Source: Thermoplasmatota archaeon (lineage in GTDB: Archaea > Thermoplasmatota > Penumbrarchaeia > Penumbrarchaeales > Penumbrarchaeaceae). From it: DNA of 43,181 bases. The notes beneath the pieces were generated by a model. The model did not search any database. It had not been told where the DNA came from and saw nothing but the letters and a program-made list of their open reading frames with translations. Positions 42,973 through 43,181 of the stretch are shown here, piece after piece. Numbering within the stretch: position 1 is the first letter of the stretch; each line of letters begins with the position of its first letter. The position numbers were made by a program, and so were the translations under genes. The stretch is taken from NCBI GenBank assembly GCA_016928095.1, contig JAFGLL010000022.1, forward strand, positions 1-43,181. The letters are read 5' to 3'.

Positions 42973-43181
42973 CTACTGCTCAGGTCGGGGAGGCTGTGCA
43001 GGTACAGGGGGCTTCGGCAGGGGAGTCTGCGGTGCCGGGGGTTGGGCTGGAGCAGGAGGTCTAGGCGGGGGGGACTGCGGGCCGGGCATTGGTGGTCTCT
43101 GTTGATATGATTGCGGACCCGGCGGTCTGGCAGGCTGCCCCGGTTGTTGCGTAATCGGTCTGGGAGGCTGGGTAGCAGCAG
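42973..43181 (-). CDS. Proline-rich C-terminal tail of a protein cut by the window edge
   Basis: The minus strand is open from the edge to two consecutive TAG stops (42973-42975 and 42970-42972). The 69 visible residues are almost half Pro with Gln, Ala, Arg and Gly: for example QPPRPITQQPGQPARPPG, QSYQQRPPMPGPQSPPPRP and PPVPAQPPRPEQ at the end. This low-complexity composition resembles the cytoplasmic tail of the metallopeptidase at 22913-26149, so it may be another membrane-anchored protein. Nothing of its main body is in the window. Confidence 0.7.
   Translation of the reverse strand, partial: AATQPPRPITQQPGQPARPPGPQSYQQRPPMPGPQSPPPRPPAPAQPPAPQTPLPKPPVPAQPPRPEQ

Noticed and set aside
1-43181. 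tRNA, rRNA, IS elements, integrases and attachment sites
   Set aside because: Scanned by eye for T-loop sequences, transposase motifs and terminal repeats; nothing met a reasonable standard. A tRNAscan or Infernal run would be decisive.

Overview
The window is archaeal chromosomal DNA, moderately GC-rich, with tightly packed genes and A/T-rich promoters (TATA elements about 25 bp before the predicted transcription start). Archaeal markers are a Gar1 protein, a two-ring Cdc48/VAT ATPase, a Trm-G10-type tRNA methyltransferase with THUMP domain, a DUF2240 protein, a HisA-like COG1411 protein and a free-standing PRC-barrel protein. The mix of VAT-like Cdc48, an RNB-family RNase and many giant, C-terminally membrane-anchored surface proteins suggests a Thermoplasmatota-type euryarchaeon. 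That placement is inference; no rRNA, tRNA, CRISPR array, integrase or IS element was seen.

Layout. 1-3.4 kb: a GLUG-repeat surface protein cut by the window edge, a zinc-knuckle/PIN-domain protein and a small hypothetical, all on minus. 3.7-7.6 kb (plus): a Kef-type cation:proton antiporter with RCK domains and a YgiQ-type radical SAM protein. 7.8-16.0 kb (plus): a seven-FN3 surface protein with a structured leader and a tiny upstream ORF, an RNase R-like exonuclease, and a long coiled-coil protein with eight repeats of about 98 residues. 16.0-27.9 kb (minus): a thiamine-diphosphokinase-like enzyme and three secreted, membrane-anchored proteins: a 1971-residue beta-propeller/Ig/PKD/calcium-repeat protein, an HEXXH metallopeptidase with Ig-like repeats, and a thioredoxin-like protein. 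27.9-29.9 kb (minus): cysS and gar1. 30.0-36.8 kb (plus): J-domain protein, YqgF/RuvC-like RNase H-fold protein, Cdc48, PRC-barrel, HisA-like, DUF2240 and a helical-repeat/JAMM fusion. 36.8-37.06 kb: a structured, A/T-rich gap. 37.06-43.2 kb: prenyl diphosphate synthase (minus), small zinc-ribbon protein (plus), CARDB/PKD surface protein (minus), Trm-G10 (plus) and the proline-rich tail of another minus-strand protein at the edge.

Two themes stand out. One is cell-surface biology: seven proteins appear exported or membrane-tethered, most built from beta-sandwich repeats with one C-terminal membrane helix and a short charged or proline-rich cytoplasmic tail, suited to binding or degrading extracellular polymers. 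The other is protein quality control: Cdc48, with a Tyr-Tyr-Gly C-terminus resembling a proteasome-docking motif, heads a tight gene string that ends in a protein with a complete JAMM metal-binding signature, and a J-domain gene lies just upstream. This string, the 98-residue-repeat protein and the structured gap at 36.8-37.0 kb are the parts most worth following up.
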